From assembly GCA_949825045.1 (NCBI GenBank), contig OX463820.1, forward strand, positions 5,282,501 through 5,346,500: 64,000 nucleotides of DNA, read 5' to 3'. Of this stretch, positions 1 through 12,200 are shown piece after piece. A program made the position numbers and the translations under genes. The notes under the pieces were generated by a model. It saw nothing but the letters and a program-made list of their open reading frames with translations. It was not told where the DNA came from and did no database searches. Each line of letters begins with the position of its first letter. The stretch's first letter is position 1. The DNA comes from Argyresthia goedartella (Eukaryota; Arthropoda; Insecta; Lepidoptera; Argyresthiidae).

Positions 1-303
1 AAAAATATATAATTATGTACGATATGTAATTATTTTGTCGTAGACGAAGAAGCTTAATTATCGTTAAAGATTACAATGAACTTATAAAGGGATATATTTG
101 TTATTGGAATTAATTTATTTTAATCTTTTTAGTTCATTTTTAATAAAAGCTTGATTTTAAAACAGTTTTTTTATCTTTTAAACGAGCCAAAACTCGATGG
201 GGTTGCGTCGTTTAATTATGAAGTTCCTATGGGCCACCTTCCAGCTCCATCATCAGACCATGGTTACCATCTAGTGTCAAAGTACTCGTCAAGACAATTT
301 AAT

Positions 304-1077
304 AAATGCCCTGCTTTTCTGTACTAAGAACAGTACGAAAAATTAGGGCAGTTCAGTTTAGGTACCTACTAAGGATAGCACTTTATAATTTAAAACGAAC
401 AGACTCCTTAAGAGAGCTTTTTAAAGAAATTGACATACTAACAGTAGCTAGTCAATTTATTTTCGAAAATATAATGTATTGTACGCGAGAACCTTACAAC
501 ATTTTCCAAACTTAGCGACAGCTGTAATGTTAACCTAAGAAATAATCACAGACTATGTGCGCCCCGTTTTAGACTCGCGAAGGTTAGCAATTCTTTCAAG
601 GGTCAGTGCATTCTCTACTACAATAAGATACCTCTGGAGATTTTGAAATTGCCATTTGAGCAATTTAAAAAGCATGTTAAAGCGACAAGGGATATTACAA
701 TGTTCAAGATTACTTAAATGACAGGACTGTATGGGGTTAATCTGTCTCAACACAGACCTTGCTGTTAATAATTTTGTAATTATTTATTCCTGCTTATTAA
801 TCATAACAATTAAATTTTTCATATTTGTATTAGTTAAGTACAACTTATTTTTAAAAGAGATCTAAAAATAAATCTGTGGGAGTTTCTACGCCCTTCTTCT
901 CCCACAGTGGTCCAATGTAGAGAAGAGGCAAAAAATGACGTTTGCTAAGTATATGTAAATATCTACAGTAATAAAGTACTTTGACTATTGACTATTGACT
1001 TAGTAGATACCTAAACTGAACTGCCCTAATTTTTCGTACTGTTCTTAGTACGGAAAGCAGGGCATTTCAGTTTAGGT
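304..1077. repeat. Inverted pair of a short palindromic element (304-358 and 1011-1077)
   Basis: The copy at 1011-1077 is itself palindromic: it starts ACCTAAACTGAACTGCCCT, ends AGGGCATTTCAGTTTAGGT, and has GTAC..GTAC near the centre. A copy in opposite orientation at 304-358 lacks one outer arm. The two bracket a LINE 3' fragment. No ORF. Confidence 0.7.
376..960 (+). mobile_element. LINE family D, 3' fragment
   Basis: Translation at 385-513 gives RTDSLRELFKEIDILTVASQ followed by FIFENIMY, the C-terminal reverse-transcriptase region of the LINE at 51.8-54.6 kb. The rest of the C-terminus is out of frame, then a 3' UTR follows to about 960. A 5'-truncated, dead copy. Confidence 0.85.
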
Positions 1078-1114
1078 CCTGCTATCAGAGTAGGTAGTAA
1101 CATATCTGGTATTA

Positions 1115-1455
1115 AAAAACCAGCCAAGTGCGAGTAGGACTCGCGCATAAAGGGTTCCATTAACTATAAAAACGGCAAAAAATCACGTTTGTTGTATGGG
1201 GTAAATATTAATTTAATTTTTATTTAATAATTTATTTTCAAAGTGGATAATATAACTCAATATTCTGTGAATATTTCAAGCGTCTACCTGTTGCCGTTAT
1301 CAATATCAAATAAAAAGGAGCAAAAAAATATTGTTGACCCCATATAACACGTTTGTTGTATGGGGCCATATATTTTTATAATTAATTTTTTTATTTTAAA
1401 AGTGAATATATAACTAAATATTCTGTGAATATTTCAAGCGTCTACCGGTTGACGT
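1115..1455. repeat. Dispersed repeat R1, degenerate copy with internal duplication
   Basis: It starts with the R1 end CCAAGTGCGAGTAGGACTCG and has two tandem versions of a block containing CACGTTTGTTGTATGGGG and ATTCTGTGAATATTTCAAGC (about 1185-1290 and 1348-1440). R1 recurs at 2298, 12352, 20494, 26050 and 42562. No coding capacity. Confidence 0.65.
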
Positions 1456-1462
1456 TAGTTCA

Positions 1463-2297
1463 AGTTCAAGTTCAAAGATTTTATTCATAATATCACAAAA
1501 ATTGAGACTTAGTGAACGTCATAACATAATCAAGAAAGCATAATATAACATTAAGTAGGTGCCTAATTATTACATAGAACATAAATTATATAAGGTGCAA
1601 TGAACTGGTTTAATGACAGAAGTCGGTGTCTTGTAAAAAGTCATTAATTTTGTAGTAGGCCTTAGTGCACAAGTGTGCTTTATACATTTTTTTAATCGAG
1701 CTTCAGTCAAGTTTTGTATTTCTTGCTGAATTTTATTGTAGAAAAGTATACAGTATCCCATAAAAGAACTGCTAACTATTGTGAGTCTAAACATTGGAAA
1801 AAAATGTTTATGTTTATTTCTAGTTTGCACATTGTGGCGGCTATCAATGGTTTTAAAGCTACTGATATTTTTCCTCACATACATTATGTTTTCATAGATA
1901 TATTGACTTGCAACTGTTAGGATGTTGGTTTCTTTGAAGAAATTTCTCAGAGATTCTCTATTACATAGCTTATAAATAAATCGGGTCGCTCTCTCCTGCA
2001 AAATGAAGATGGTCGTAATGTCAGCAGCCCGTCCCCATAGTAGTATGCCATAGGACATAATGCTATGGAAATAACTAAAATATACAAGCCTAGCAGTTGC
2101 AACGTCAGTCAATTCCCTGATTCTTTTAACCACATTTGCTGCGGAGCTAAGTCTATGTGCTAATTTTAAAATATGGGGTTACTGTAGTTTGACGTCAATA
2201 GTGATGCCGAAAAATACAGTTTCATGTACTAGTTTTAGTTTGTCTTTCCCGAATACAATGTTACTCTCAACTTGCCTTACATTGTTATCAATGTCGA
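1463..2297 (-). mobile_element. LINE family D relative, 3' fragment, ORF 1570-2133
   Basis: The 187-residue reading frame on the minus strand matches the end of the family D ORF2, for example LVYFSYFHSIMSYGILLWG and ILTVASQYIYENIMYV. Upstream on the minus strand the match continues out of frame to about 2297. The 3' UTR runs to 1463. It is 5'-truncated and broken. The same subfamily occurs at 40844-41370. Confidence 0.9.
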
Positions 2298-2524
2298 GAA
2301 AAAAAATCACATTTGTTGTTTAAGAGCCCCCTTATATATTTATTTTATTCTGTTTTTTAGTATTTGCTGTTATAGCGGCAACAGAAATACACCATCTGTG
2401 AAAATTTCAACTGTCTAGCTATCACGGTTCATAAGATACAGCCAGGTGACAGACGGACAGACAGACGGATGGACAGCCTTAGTAATAGGATCCCGTTTTA
2501 CCCTTTGGGTACGAAACCCTAAAA
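2298..2524. repeat. Dispersed repeat R1, partial
   Basis: This matches one half of the R1 copies at 12352 and 42562 in inverted orientation: TATTTGCTGTTATAGCGGCA, a run of GACGGACAGACAGACG, and the end CCTTTGGGTACGAAACCC. A LINE fragment lies between it and the R1 piece at 1115-1455. Confidence 0.75.
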
Positions 2525-4370
2525 ATTACTACTGCGCACAGTGCGCGTATGTCCTGTGTTAATAGCGATCATTGTAATAGTGAACTGTAATAGTTTTGTT
2601 CATTTTGTTTAGTTACCTACTGGGTTTTTGTTTGTAGCAGCTGTTGTCTTGTGTTGTAAGAGTCACGTTCCACTATGAAGTAAAAAAGTAAAGAGTTCAT
2701 CTAGCCCAATATCGCCATTGTGCCCTAGGCGTTATAGGTACGTAATTCTATTTAGGCTAACTAATTCTAAACATTCTTACTATATTCTATTCCACCTGGT
2801 ATTTTCAATCAGCTACCTAAAAGTTGGTGTTAAATCGTCTACAAGTAAGGAAGGAAGCGGCCTCTTTGGTTTAGACTTCTAGCTTACTTATTACTAGGGG
2901 ATAAATGAACATATATATAAAGCAATACAGCTATCACCCATTTTCTAGTCACATGATTGCCACCTGGAGAGGGTGGCGGCGCATAGGTACTGTCTAACTT
3001 GCTATCCCTACAACCTGTGTTTGTCAGGCAATAATATTTGACTCATTGCATAAATTTAAAACAAAAATTAATAATATTAGTTATGGTGGTACTACGCCTT
3101 ACATTAAATCTCATTCTATGAAGTCTGTTAAAAAACCTTGTACATAAAAAATAACAATCGATAACAATCGGCAACAACAATTTAGAACGCGACTTTACTT
3201 CGTGTGCCTGTGGAAAGTTGTATCGACACTCGCAAAATGCGCAGCCCCCCGCGCGTCCTTCACATTATCTCCATCCCTTCGTTCTTTGGAGAAATTCGGT
3301 GGATTCAGATTCAGATTAAACTTTTTATGTAAATAAATTATTTTATTCAAAATCAAAATTATACTTACTTATAACTACAAGACATTTTTTTAAATAAAAA
3401 AAGACCACCGTTTTGGAAGGTGCACCTCGCGGTTAAGAAGAAACGGCAAGAAACTCCCCCATACCTCTTTTTTTAAAAAGTGACTTCACAACACAACAGG
3501 TACTGGTTTTGGTCTAAGGAAATTCGCCGGTGAGTGATAGACTTGATCCATCGCCCCTCGTTGAATTTTTGAGCGCTGAGATGGTATGCACCATGCAGTT
3601 TTGTCATCCAAGTATTCCTTAAATTTAAATTATATAAATGGTACCTAATGTATTTTGAAAGATATTTACATTCATATTGCGCTAATTTATCAATTTAAAT
3701 CGAATAATCTAGTAACTTTTATATTTTTACGCCATATAATTTTTAACGGGCTTCAACCACTCTTTGAAATATGGCATTTTCTCCTATTAAAAATATGCTA
3801 CCAATGGTACAGGTGGACCAAATTCTTTGCATCGTTACACAACGGAAAGTATTCATCGCACAACGAAACAAAAAATGTTTATACTTCGTAATTTTAACTG
3901 GTAAACTCTGGGTAAACCAAAGCACGCTAGTAATGTTCCAATATTATATAATTTACTTATACTAATAGATGTAAGACTGCAAATAGACAGAGGTTGCCAG
4001 GAAACATTTTAAAATCCAAACGAAATGGAAGGACATTCGCATCCTGGAAAGTGTCCTTCGCTCAACGGAAAAAAAATATTTATAGTTCGTTTATTCAATG
4101 ATGGAAAGAATTTGATGCTGCTGTCCCACCCACATGCTAAACGACAAATAGTAAGAATACTGAACAGGAAGAAAAATTGCCAAATTTAGCCAAAAAATGG
4201 TATGTTGGCAGCACCGAAGGTGAGAAAAAAATTTAATGACAATGACAGTGGCAGATTCCGAATCCTTCTAAGCGAACTATAATTTTATCCTACGACCCGT
4301 TCGAAATCTCTTTACTGATGAGGTTTATGGCAGGAAGCTCTTGAGTAGGTAAAAATAAGCTGGGCGTTCA
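2525..4370. other. No recognised gene
   Basis: AT-rich sequence with short open frames at 3655-3965 on both strands. None has conserved motifs or splice context. A stretch at 3180-3300 is more GC-rich, but nothing in it is recognised. Confidence 0.5.
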
Positions 4371-4371
4371 C

Positions 4372-4525
4372 GGTCAGTCTGGACTGATAAAAAAGGACTG
4401 ACGTCAGTAAAACTAATAGTGACTGTGAAATCTAGTTTCAAAAATTTTAACTGAAGCCACGGATTTTTCGAGCGCAGCTTAGTCCATTTGGATCAGGCCA
4501 ACCAAACTGACCGTGAATGATTCAG
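4372..4525. mobile_element. Candidate MITE
   Basis: Ends are imperfect inverted repeats: GTTCACGGTCAGTCTGGACTGA at about 4376 and the complement of ATCAGGCCAACCAAACTGAC plus CGTGAATGAT at about 4493-4521. It is about 150 bp with no ORF. The target duplication is not clear. Confidence 0.5.
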
Positions 4526-4639
4526 TGAGTAGGCGTGCATCGATCACTCCGTTTCCATCAGTCGGAGCTACGACGCGAGATTGCGGAAGGATGTGCAGTA
4601 ACAACGAAATAAGCATGTTCATCCATTGATCTTCAGATT

Positions 4640-5480
4640 TATCGTCATTTTCTCTTCAGTGATGTGGACCTGGCTATAGACATGAGAACCTGAACCTGAC
4701 CTTGAGAACATCAGAACCTGGGCTTCGTCATACGGATTGCTGGTAAACCCCAGTAAGTCCCAGGCGAATATTATAGGTACCAGACATTCTTTAAATGTAT
4801 TGCAATAATTTTCCATACCGCCCGTTACCTATGACGGTACTTAAATCGCCTACAGTGACAAGGCCAAAAACTTAGGTGTCATGTTTGATAGACAACTCTC
4901 CTGGACTAACCATATCAGCGAGGTCAGTAGGCGCGTCTTTGCCACCTTTCACTCACTAAGACGGCTTCAGAACTTTCTGCCCCATCAAACAAAAAATACT
5001 CTTGCTCAATCTCTTCTTCTCCCCTTGATCGAACTTCGAAATCTCGGGATTCGGTTTATCTTCGGACTGCGCAAGTTTGACCACGTCACGCAGTATCGCA
5101 AGGAGTTAAAATGGCTGCCGATCCGTCTTCGTCGGGACACACAAATCCTCACTCTTCTAGTCAACATCTTAACCAACCGTCGATACCCTAGCTTTCTCCG
5201 TGAGCTTTTTCAATTTCTCCCTTCGGCTCGTCCACGTAGAACTCACATGGCTTCCGTGCTCTCTATACCTCATCACAATAACATCGCATACAAGCACTGT
5301 TTTTGATTGCAGGCGATCACTCTTTGGAACTCGCTTCCCTGCACTATCAGAGATAGTCCGTCTTCCCCCGTCTTCAAGAATCGTTTGAAGGAGCATATAT
5401 TTCTCTATCCTAGATTTGAGCTTTGAATATATTAGTTTATTTATGTGCAATAAATGAATACGAAATATACGAAGGACGCT
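4640..5480 (+). mobile_element. LINE family B fragment, frame-broken
   Basis: Reading frame 4881-5306 gives ISEVSRRVFATFHSLRRLQ and IRFIFGLRKFDHVTQYRKEL, matching the reverse-transcriptase C-terminus at 18578-19339. Upstream (4690-4800) the same element continues in another frame. Stops and shifts show it is dead. Confidence 0.88.
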
Positions 5481-5489
5481 ATGGATCAT

Positions 5490-6180
5490 CTAATGGCTGA
5501 GGTTATCGCCACCAGCAGCTTTGGATGTGATAGCCTGTCTTTCTAACGATATCGATTCCAACAAGCCTAAACTTAAACGGTGATGTGCAGACTACAGTCC
5601 TCAACCGCAGATGACGATGGGTTGCCTTCTTAGGGCAGGGTCCATCATGACGTGAGGAGAAGAAAAAACTGGTTGAGACCATTGAGATCGACATTACCTG
5701 AAGAAGATTCACAGGATTTGCCAACACCAACGGTTTTAACGAACTTCCCAGCCTGAGCTGCGGTGTACATCTCTATATTCTCGTGGATGTGGCGTCATTT
5801 GGCATCGCGGCACATGCGGTTGATCAGGTTCTGGAAATATTTAAAAGCTATAAGATTGTCGTTGGTTGGGTTCCTCTTATATCGCCCTGTCTCATGTTTT
5901 CTTTTTGCCATTAAACGCTTTATAGCGTCCGTCAACCACGGGACAGAAAGATGTTTGACCCTGACCTTTTTCATAGTGGCGTGGTTGTCGAACAGCCCCA
6001 TGAAAATTGAGTAAACTTCAGGATTTTGTCATCAACGGTCTCACAAATGAGGACAGGGGTACAATCAACAGATGAGGCATCTGATTCATCTGAGGGAGTT
6101 GAGGTCCACACTTTTGAAGCTCCTAATATCCAGAAATTTGGCTTTTTGCTTAGGGGGCCTCATTTTTATATGATGGATTA
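5490..6180 (-). mobile_element. LINE (CR1-like) fragment, linker between endonuclease and reverse transcriptase
   Basis: Minus-strand frame 5795-6001 encodes VKHLSVPWLTDAIKRLMAKR and then FKYFQNLINRMCRDAK, the typical linker motif after the endonuclease of CR1-type LINEs. It lies in opposite orientation to the adjoining family B piece. No intact ORF. Confidence 0.75.
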
Positions 6181-6527
6181 TCCAGGTCGTGGTAAGTGAA
6201 GGGAGCAGTAAGCTGGCCATGAGAAACCACATTGGCTTTGTTGGAGATGATCACTATTCTCAAAGGCTATTCGGGTAAGTTTTCCAACAGTGACAGTTTC
6301 GTACGAGGTTGGGAGGGGGGGCGGGGGGGGGCAGGGGGGGATGGTAGGTAACCCCTCTTGTAAAATATCCAGTCTAGGAAATGTATGTTTTTTTTGTTAT
6401 GAATTTTCAAAAATCCATTTTAAGGTTATTTTTTACTGTAGGATTTTTACAAAAAGTAATTGTTTGTAGTATTGATGTTCGAAATCACCTTAGCTCCGGC
6501 TACTAGGGCTCATAAAAAAGGCAAGTA

Positions 6528-6715
6528 TTTAATTGCACATCGAAAATACTGATTTTCACAGCAAAAAAGGATCAGCAAACACTTATTATGTTTTAAGTAT
6601 TTTTGTTGTTCTTACATGTTCAACCTAATACGAAGAATAAAGGGGGCTTCGCTTCGTTCATCCCCTTTACCCTTCACCTAAGCTGCCGCAGTATTTTGCC
6701 CAATAGCACATAACA
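6528..6715. mobile_element. MITE family M1, partial copy
   Basis: Contains the M1 end TTAATTGCACATCGAAAATA and the core GGGGGCTTCGCTTCGTTCAT followed by CTTCACCTAAGCTGCCGCAG, but lacks the second terminal repeat. The full copy is at 8265-8578. Confidence 0.7.
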
Positions 6716-7015
6716 ATCAAGAGAGAACATTCACGCATCTCGAAGAAAAACGGAATGACTTGACACACACACACACACACACACTAACCCAGCAACGTTT
6801 TTTTTTACGTTCAAACATCGACGATACATTCCGTTCCACAAATTCTAAGTCTAACTGACATTCATCTTAGCCACAGACTTGAATAGAAGGGACAGGGACG
6901 GAGCGCTTGAAAGTGTCGCTACAAAAACAGTACAAAATCGGGAAAATTGGACTGTTTGCAATCAGTCGCGCTTGGACGGTGACAGCCGATTGACATATCG
7001 GCAGCAAAAACAAAA

Positions 7016-7092
7016 ATGGTGACCTGCGACGTAAAAAGGTGTAAATCATACCCAAATCGCAAAACACAAAAACAGGGAGTGTCGTATCACAA
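7016..7092 (+). CDS. Possible first exon of a THAP-domain gene or transposase
   Basis: ATG 7016 opens MVTCDVKRCKSYPNRKTQKQ and then GVSYHK before a donor CACAA/GTAAAT. This looks like the start of a THAP zinc finger, where an N-terminal C-x(2-4)-C pair is followed by a V-S-F/Y-H-K-F-P segment, and an intron just before FP would be normal. THAP fingers occur in host regulators and in P-element-like and Harbinger-like transposases. No later THAP exon was found nearby, so it may be an orphan exon. The match rests on about 26 residues. Confidence 0.45.
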
Positions 7093-7860
7093 GTAAATAT
7101 TATATTTTCAATTACTATTGGCTTTAAATTTATTATCTATAAAATATTGTTCTCGAAAAAATCCTCAAACGAAAATCAACCATTCGACTGACGTAACTTT
7201 GTAGCGACGCGCGACGCACAGTGAAACTGCCCGCTTCCTATATTTGAAAAACGATCCGATTTGGTTATTTTTCTATTCGTAATGTCAAGATTACTATTCG
7301 TAATGTCATTAGATTACTATTCGTAATGTCATTTGGTTACCCCCCCCCCCTAACTAATTCATAACTTTTTCTATGATTAGGTAGGTAGGTAGGTATCAAA
7401 ATCAAGATCTTAAATTCCAAGTCACGCTACTAATGTGTATCTGTGAGCTTACATCCTCTTTCATAATTTAACGGCAAAGACAAAAATTAATATGCCTATT
7501 TAATTATGTTTCAACTTTTTATTAATTAAACGTGAGCTAATTGCGTGAGACCTCGCCCCTTGAGTAAAATTTTAGCTAGATATATTTTATTTCTACTCCT
7601 AATCACCGATTAAAAGTCACCGGGTATTTGAGAGTTATCCGTAGATCAACTTTCCTAATATTGTGTCTATACACCACAAATAGGAACGTGACCGACCGTG
7701 ACGCCGTTACAATTTTTCGTACTGTCTTGGTTCCGACGAATTCCGACAGGAGCGCTATTTTTCTTAGCCTCAAAATGGTAAGAAATTTAGTACGGGAAGG
7801 CCTATCCTTAGTATTTAACATAAACATAAACATTTATATACAGGCACATACATTGCTTCT

Positions 7861-8058
7861 GGCCCCACACTAGGATACCCTGTATCTTGGGTACTAGACA
7901 ATGATACACATACTTAACTGGTGGTAACCAGAAACAGCGACGTCACACACATATAAACATCCAAGACCTGGGGATTGTTTTTTTTTTTTTTTTTAGGGAT
8001 CGAACCCGGGACCTCTCGCATGGTAGGCAGAGCCACAACCGCTGCGCCACAGAGGCCG
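7861..8058 (-). mobile_element. tRNA-derived SINE
   Basis: On the minus strand it begins with a polymerase III A box (TGGCGCAGCGG) and a B box (GGGTTCGATCCC), then a tRNA-unrelated body that shares TATCTTGGGTACTAGACAA with other SINEs here. A poly(T) stretch lies at 7979-7994 on the + strand. Confidence 0.8.
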
Positions 8059-8264
8059 TCATTTATATCGATGATCTTAGCCCAAATTTTACGAAAAACG
8101 TTTCGTTTCTCCTGATAATATTCGTAAGTTTAATTAATTCATAATTAATTAAATACTTAACTCCTAATATTAAAAACTGGATAAATGGTTCAAGGTAATC
8201 CCCCTATACCCCCTAGTAACCAATTTTACTAAGTATCAAACTGTCACTGTTGGAAAACAAACCC

Positions 8265-8578
8265 GGCTATTTAATTGCACATCGAAAATACTGATTTTCA
8301 CAGCAAAAACACTTTTTATGTTTTAAATATTATATAATACCTAAAACATAAATTTTTTTAAAGTAATTTTTGTTGTTTATTTTTTAAGTATTTTTATTTT
8401 TTTAGTATAAGCAAGTTTATTTTTTAAATATTTTTTGTTGTTCTTGAATGTTCAACCTAATTCGAAGGATAAAGGGGGCTTCGCTTCGCTCACCCCCTTT
8501 ACCCTTCACCTAAGCTGCCGCAACATTTTGTCCTGATATTTGCTGTGCAAATCAGTATTTTTGATGTGCAGTTTAATA
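8265..8578. mobile_element. MITE family M1, full copy
   Basis: Terminal inverted repeats of about 40 bp: TTAATTGCACATCGAAAATA..GATTTTCACAGCAAA at the left and TTTGCTGTGCAAATCAGTAT..GATGTGCAGTTTAATA at the right. The core has GGGGGCTTCGCTTCGCTCAC. Other pieces are at 6528, 13560 and 59326. No ORF. Confidence 0.8.
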
Positions 8579-8962
8579 TTTCCCAGTCTCAAATAGTTAA
8601 AGCGATAACTAATTTAATAAAAGAAATATGAGATAATTGATATCTCATTTTACCTGACTGCACCAGAAGGAGCGAAATGTTTTTCGATTATTGATACGTT
8701 TGTTAGTTGTAATTAGTAGAATTTCCTCGAATCCGAATCCATTTTTTCAACTGACGCGTTGACAAATTGGCTAGCCCGATATGTAGTAATGCACGTCTAC
8801 ACGCGACCCTTCCATCGAGAAATGAATTAAAGACAGTTTGACGCCAGTGAGTTGGGAAATATTTTGCTTTATCCAATAGTCGTCAGTCCAATTTCATCAG
8901 TACCGATAGTCCCAGCTTTCTTTTCGCGCACGTCATAAAGCGTAATTCGAAACGCAGTTCTC

Positions 8963-8976
8963 GTTGTCATGACAAC
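8963..8976. promoter_or_regulatory. X-box (RFX/DAF-19 binding site) of BBS1
   Basis: The 14-mer GTTGTCATGACAAC is a perfect palindrome. It fits the X-box consensus of two RYYNYY half-sites separated by 2 bp. RFX-family factors use this site to switch on ciliary genes, and BBS genes are classic targets. It ends 95 bp before the BBS1 ATG, the usual distance in nematodes and flies. No clear TATA box lies between it and the ATG. Confidence 0.82.
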
Positions 8977-9071
8977 TAAAATGATGTGGGAGAATGGGAG
9001 ATTTGTAAACAAAGCTCAAAAGTTTCTTTCTTCACAGAAAATCTGTTGTTAAAATCACCAGCAGCCCAGCA

Positions 9072-9230
9072 ATGACGAATATATCTCGCTGGCTGGATGT
9101 AGAGGTTGGAGGAGACGATATAGACTTAACCACCTTGCCCTCGAATATTGCGTTGGTGGATCTGAACAATGACAATGAGTTTAAACTCGTCATCGGGGAT
9201 TTGGGTCGAGAGGAAGGCAGCAAATTAAAG
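9072..9230 (+). CDS. BBS1: BBS1 exon 1 (residues 1-53)
   Basis: The exon starts at ATG 9072 and encodes the first propeller strand with SRWLDVEVGGDD and FKLVIGDLG. It ends in phase 0 at AAG before the donor GTAAAA. Reading on past 9230 leaves conserved sequence and adds residues with no family resemblance, so the donor at 9231 is preferred. Confidence 0.93.
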
Positions 9231-12200
9231 GTAAAACGTGTGCCACACTGTTATAAACAAGGCTTCCCGACTTTTTGGGTGGCTTATCGACACTCTGACC
9301 AAGCTTCCACAGCGGTGACCCTGGGGGAGGCTTGTGAAGCCCGCGGTTGGTGTTTCCGTCCGCATAGGTTTACAACAAGGCCTCCACTTCATTGTGTTGT
9401 CGACTCTGCATAAACACGTACATATTTCGATGTATACGTGTTTATGCAGAGTCGATCTATCAAATTTTAAGAAAGTTGGTGAAGCACCACCCTTTAGTAG
9501 GCAAATTTTAAGTGGTGGATTTTCTTCTTAGTTGATGTTTCATATGCTGTTTGGTCTATAGTTAATTCCTCTGTCAGAATTTCCCAGCATACTTTTACAT
9601 ACGGCTCGGTATGGTATAAAGATGTTATAAATATGTAAATATTTAGTTAAATTATATTAAATACACTTACCGCATTAGGTTAAGTTAAGCCTGTAATGTT
9701 AGTTATAAATGGAAATATAAATTAATAAATAAATTGTTTGGAGGATAACTTCCAGAGACAAGGCATGTCTTCGCCATTTTAATGATTTCACACATTGGAA
9801 TTTAACAACTCATGCACAGACTGCCTCTACCCAACTGACCACAATGTGTGGTTGACCACAATGTGTGGTTAAGCATCCACACTGTGGAAAATGCAGGCCT
9901 CCACACATGCTTGACAACACACACCGATCCACAAAGGTTGTGGAAGGTCAAACGAATTTTGGTTGCAAGCAAGCGTCTACACAGTTTTAAACCCCATGTC
10001 GAAACTCTTGTGGAAGCTTTGTTTGTTACTGCTTTTTCTGAGTAGTGGTGGGTTCCTTCATTTAATCCACGTTAAATAATAATTGAATAGATTCATCGAT
10101 TCAACGCCCACCTCTACTTCCCAGGTGGAACAGTGTCCGCTGGGATATTTGGGCCAAATTTTGCTGTGCTGGTTTATGTAGACCTGTGGGTTACCACAAC
10201 ATGTTATTTATGCCACTGCGAATTCAGTTAAGGAACCTAAATTGATCCGCAAAATTATCATGATCGTCTTAAAAAAAGGGTCAGAGTTACGATAAGGGAG
10301 ATGGACACAAGTCTTGGTGTTAACTCTTTCGCGGACGATGACCGATTGTCAAGTATTACGTTTTGGACACGTGTGCGTGTGCGTAAACCGAAGGAGCGAG
10401 TGAGAAGGAAGAGATAATTTTTCTATGTGTGCAAAAATGATCTAATATGACACTATCCAACCTGTGGAAGTACCTATATGGACACAAAGAGCAGGGCTAC
10501 CTATAACTGCAATGGAAATGCGAATTCTATAGAGTTTCCGTCCAAAACAGAGGATCAAGGAACGAATTCTATGGAATCCGCGTCACTATGACTTCTTCAT
10601 TGACATATTCTTGGGAATTCGCTGACTGCTATAGTGTTAAGTAAATAAAGCCCATTATGGTGTACTGGAATGTAAAAAGTTTCCATGGTTAGGTTCATGT
10701 TTTGAACCTAATCTGAATCGCTAAAAGGTTGTGGTAACCCCCCTGCCTTGAACTGCGATACAATTTTGATTCCAATCTAGCTAAAGTTAGAATTATTTCG
10801 ATAATCTGCTCTTTTATAATAAGCACAATATGCAGAAGGTTATCTTTCTGTGATCATTTGCCTATACAATATCACATTGTATTGAACTTGAAATTGCTTA
10901 ATATAAAGTGATACTATTTCCAGATATTCAAAGGTGCTTCCCAAATCGCTGACATGGTACTACCAGACCTACCACTTGGAGTGGTTGGCTTCTACACAAA
11001 TGAGACCCTGCCTCGGTCAATACCCGTTATAGCTGTTGCTTTTGGCTCCTGTATCTTTGTCTATAGAAATATGAAGTTGTATTACAAGTATTATCTACCT
11101 TCTATTGAGCTTAATACCACTGAGAGGGAAATTTGGAAACAGGTATTATGATGATGTTTTTAAAATATGAACCAAAAATACACATAAAATTTGGAACTAC
11201 CCTCCAAAAATACAAACATTAAACATGTATTTTAAGACAAAATAAGAATGTGACTATGCCAAGACTCCACAAGACTATACATTTGATAACTTTATTTCCT
11301 ATAGGAATCTTATATTTCAATATTCGAGGTCCCTACACCACACACAACTCACCCTAATTATAATGCCCTGAATAACAATAACTGCTTCAACTAAACTGCT
11401 TTACAATTTCCAGTTGACTGACCCCAAGAACCAAACCCAAGAAGCGATCGGCAGCCTCTCAGACAACCTCAAATCTATGCCTCATACATATCTCAGCTCA
11501 CAATCGCAACAGTTCATCACCATGACCTCAGATCAACAGCAAGAGTACTTGGAAGCACAATCGACCTTGCAAATTCGTAATGCACCGGAAGTGACGTGTA
11601 TAGCGGTGTTGAAGATGACCTCTGTGGACAGATATGCTGTGAGCTGTCTTGTGATTGGGACGGAGGATGGTAACGTCATTGTACTGGACCCGCAGACTTT
11701 TACGCAGTTGTGGCAGGTAATTTAGTATTTCAACATTAGTAGTACTGATGCAGAAACAATTCCAAGTCTTATAGTATGGAAGATTGTAATAACCACTTCC
11801 CGAAACATTTTCAGTTAATCAACAGTTTTTTTTCTATTTAGCTTATATGAACCTATTCTTGCCAGTTATATTCAACTGAATACTGGGTGCAGCTTACTTA
11901 TAAAAAATAGCAATACAATAGCAATTATTTTTGTCATAAGTGATAAAAGGAAGGACATCTTCAAGATGTCATCTTGTCTGTCTATTTAGTAGGGCATTTT
12001 ATTAAAATATCTAAAGTAGTTTAAGCCTCTAAAATATAACAAAATTTGTTATATTTTTTCCTGATACCATTGCATCTACAGGCTAGATTGTGCGAAGGCC
12101 ACAAGACACCATACCAAATGGTCACCACGGGTCTTTATAGTGTTGACTACCGCATCACAGTTGCAACCAGGTTCGAATTAACTACTTTAGCCTGTCACTG

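Noticed and set aside
3655..3965. Overlapping open frames on both strands
   Set aside because: AT-rich, no motif, no splice context; typical chance frames.
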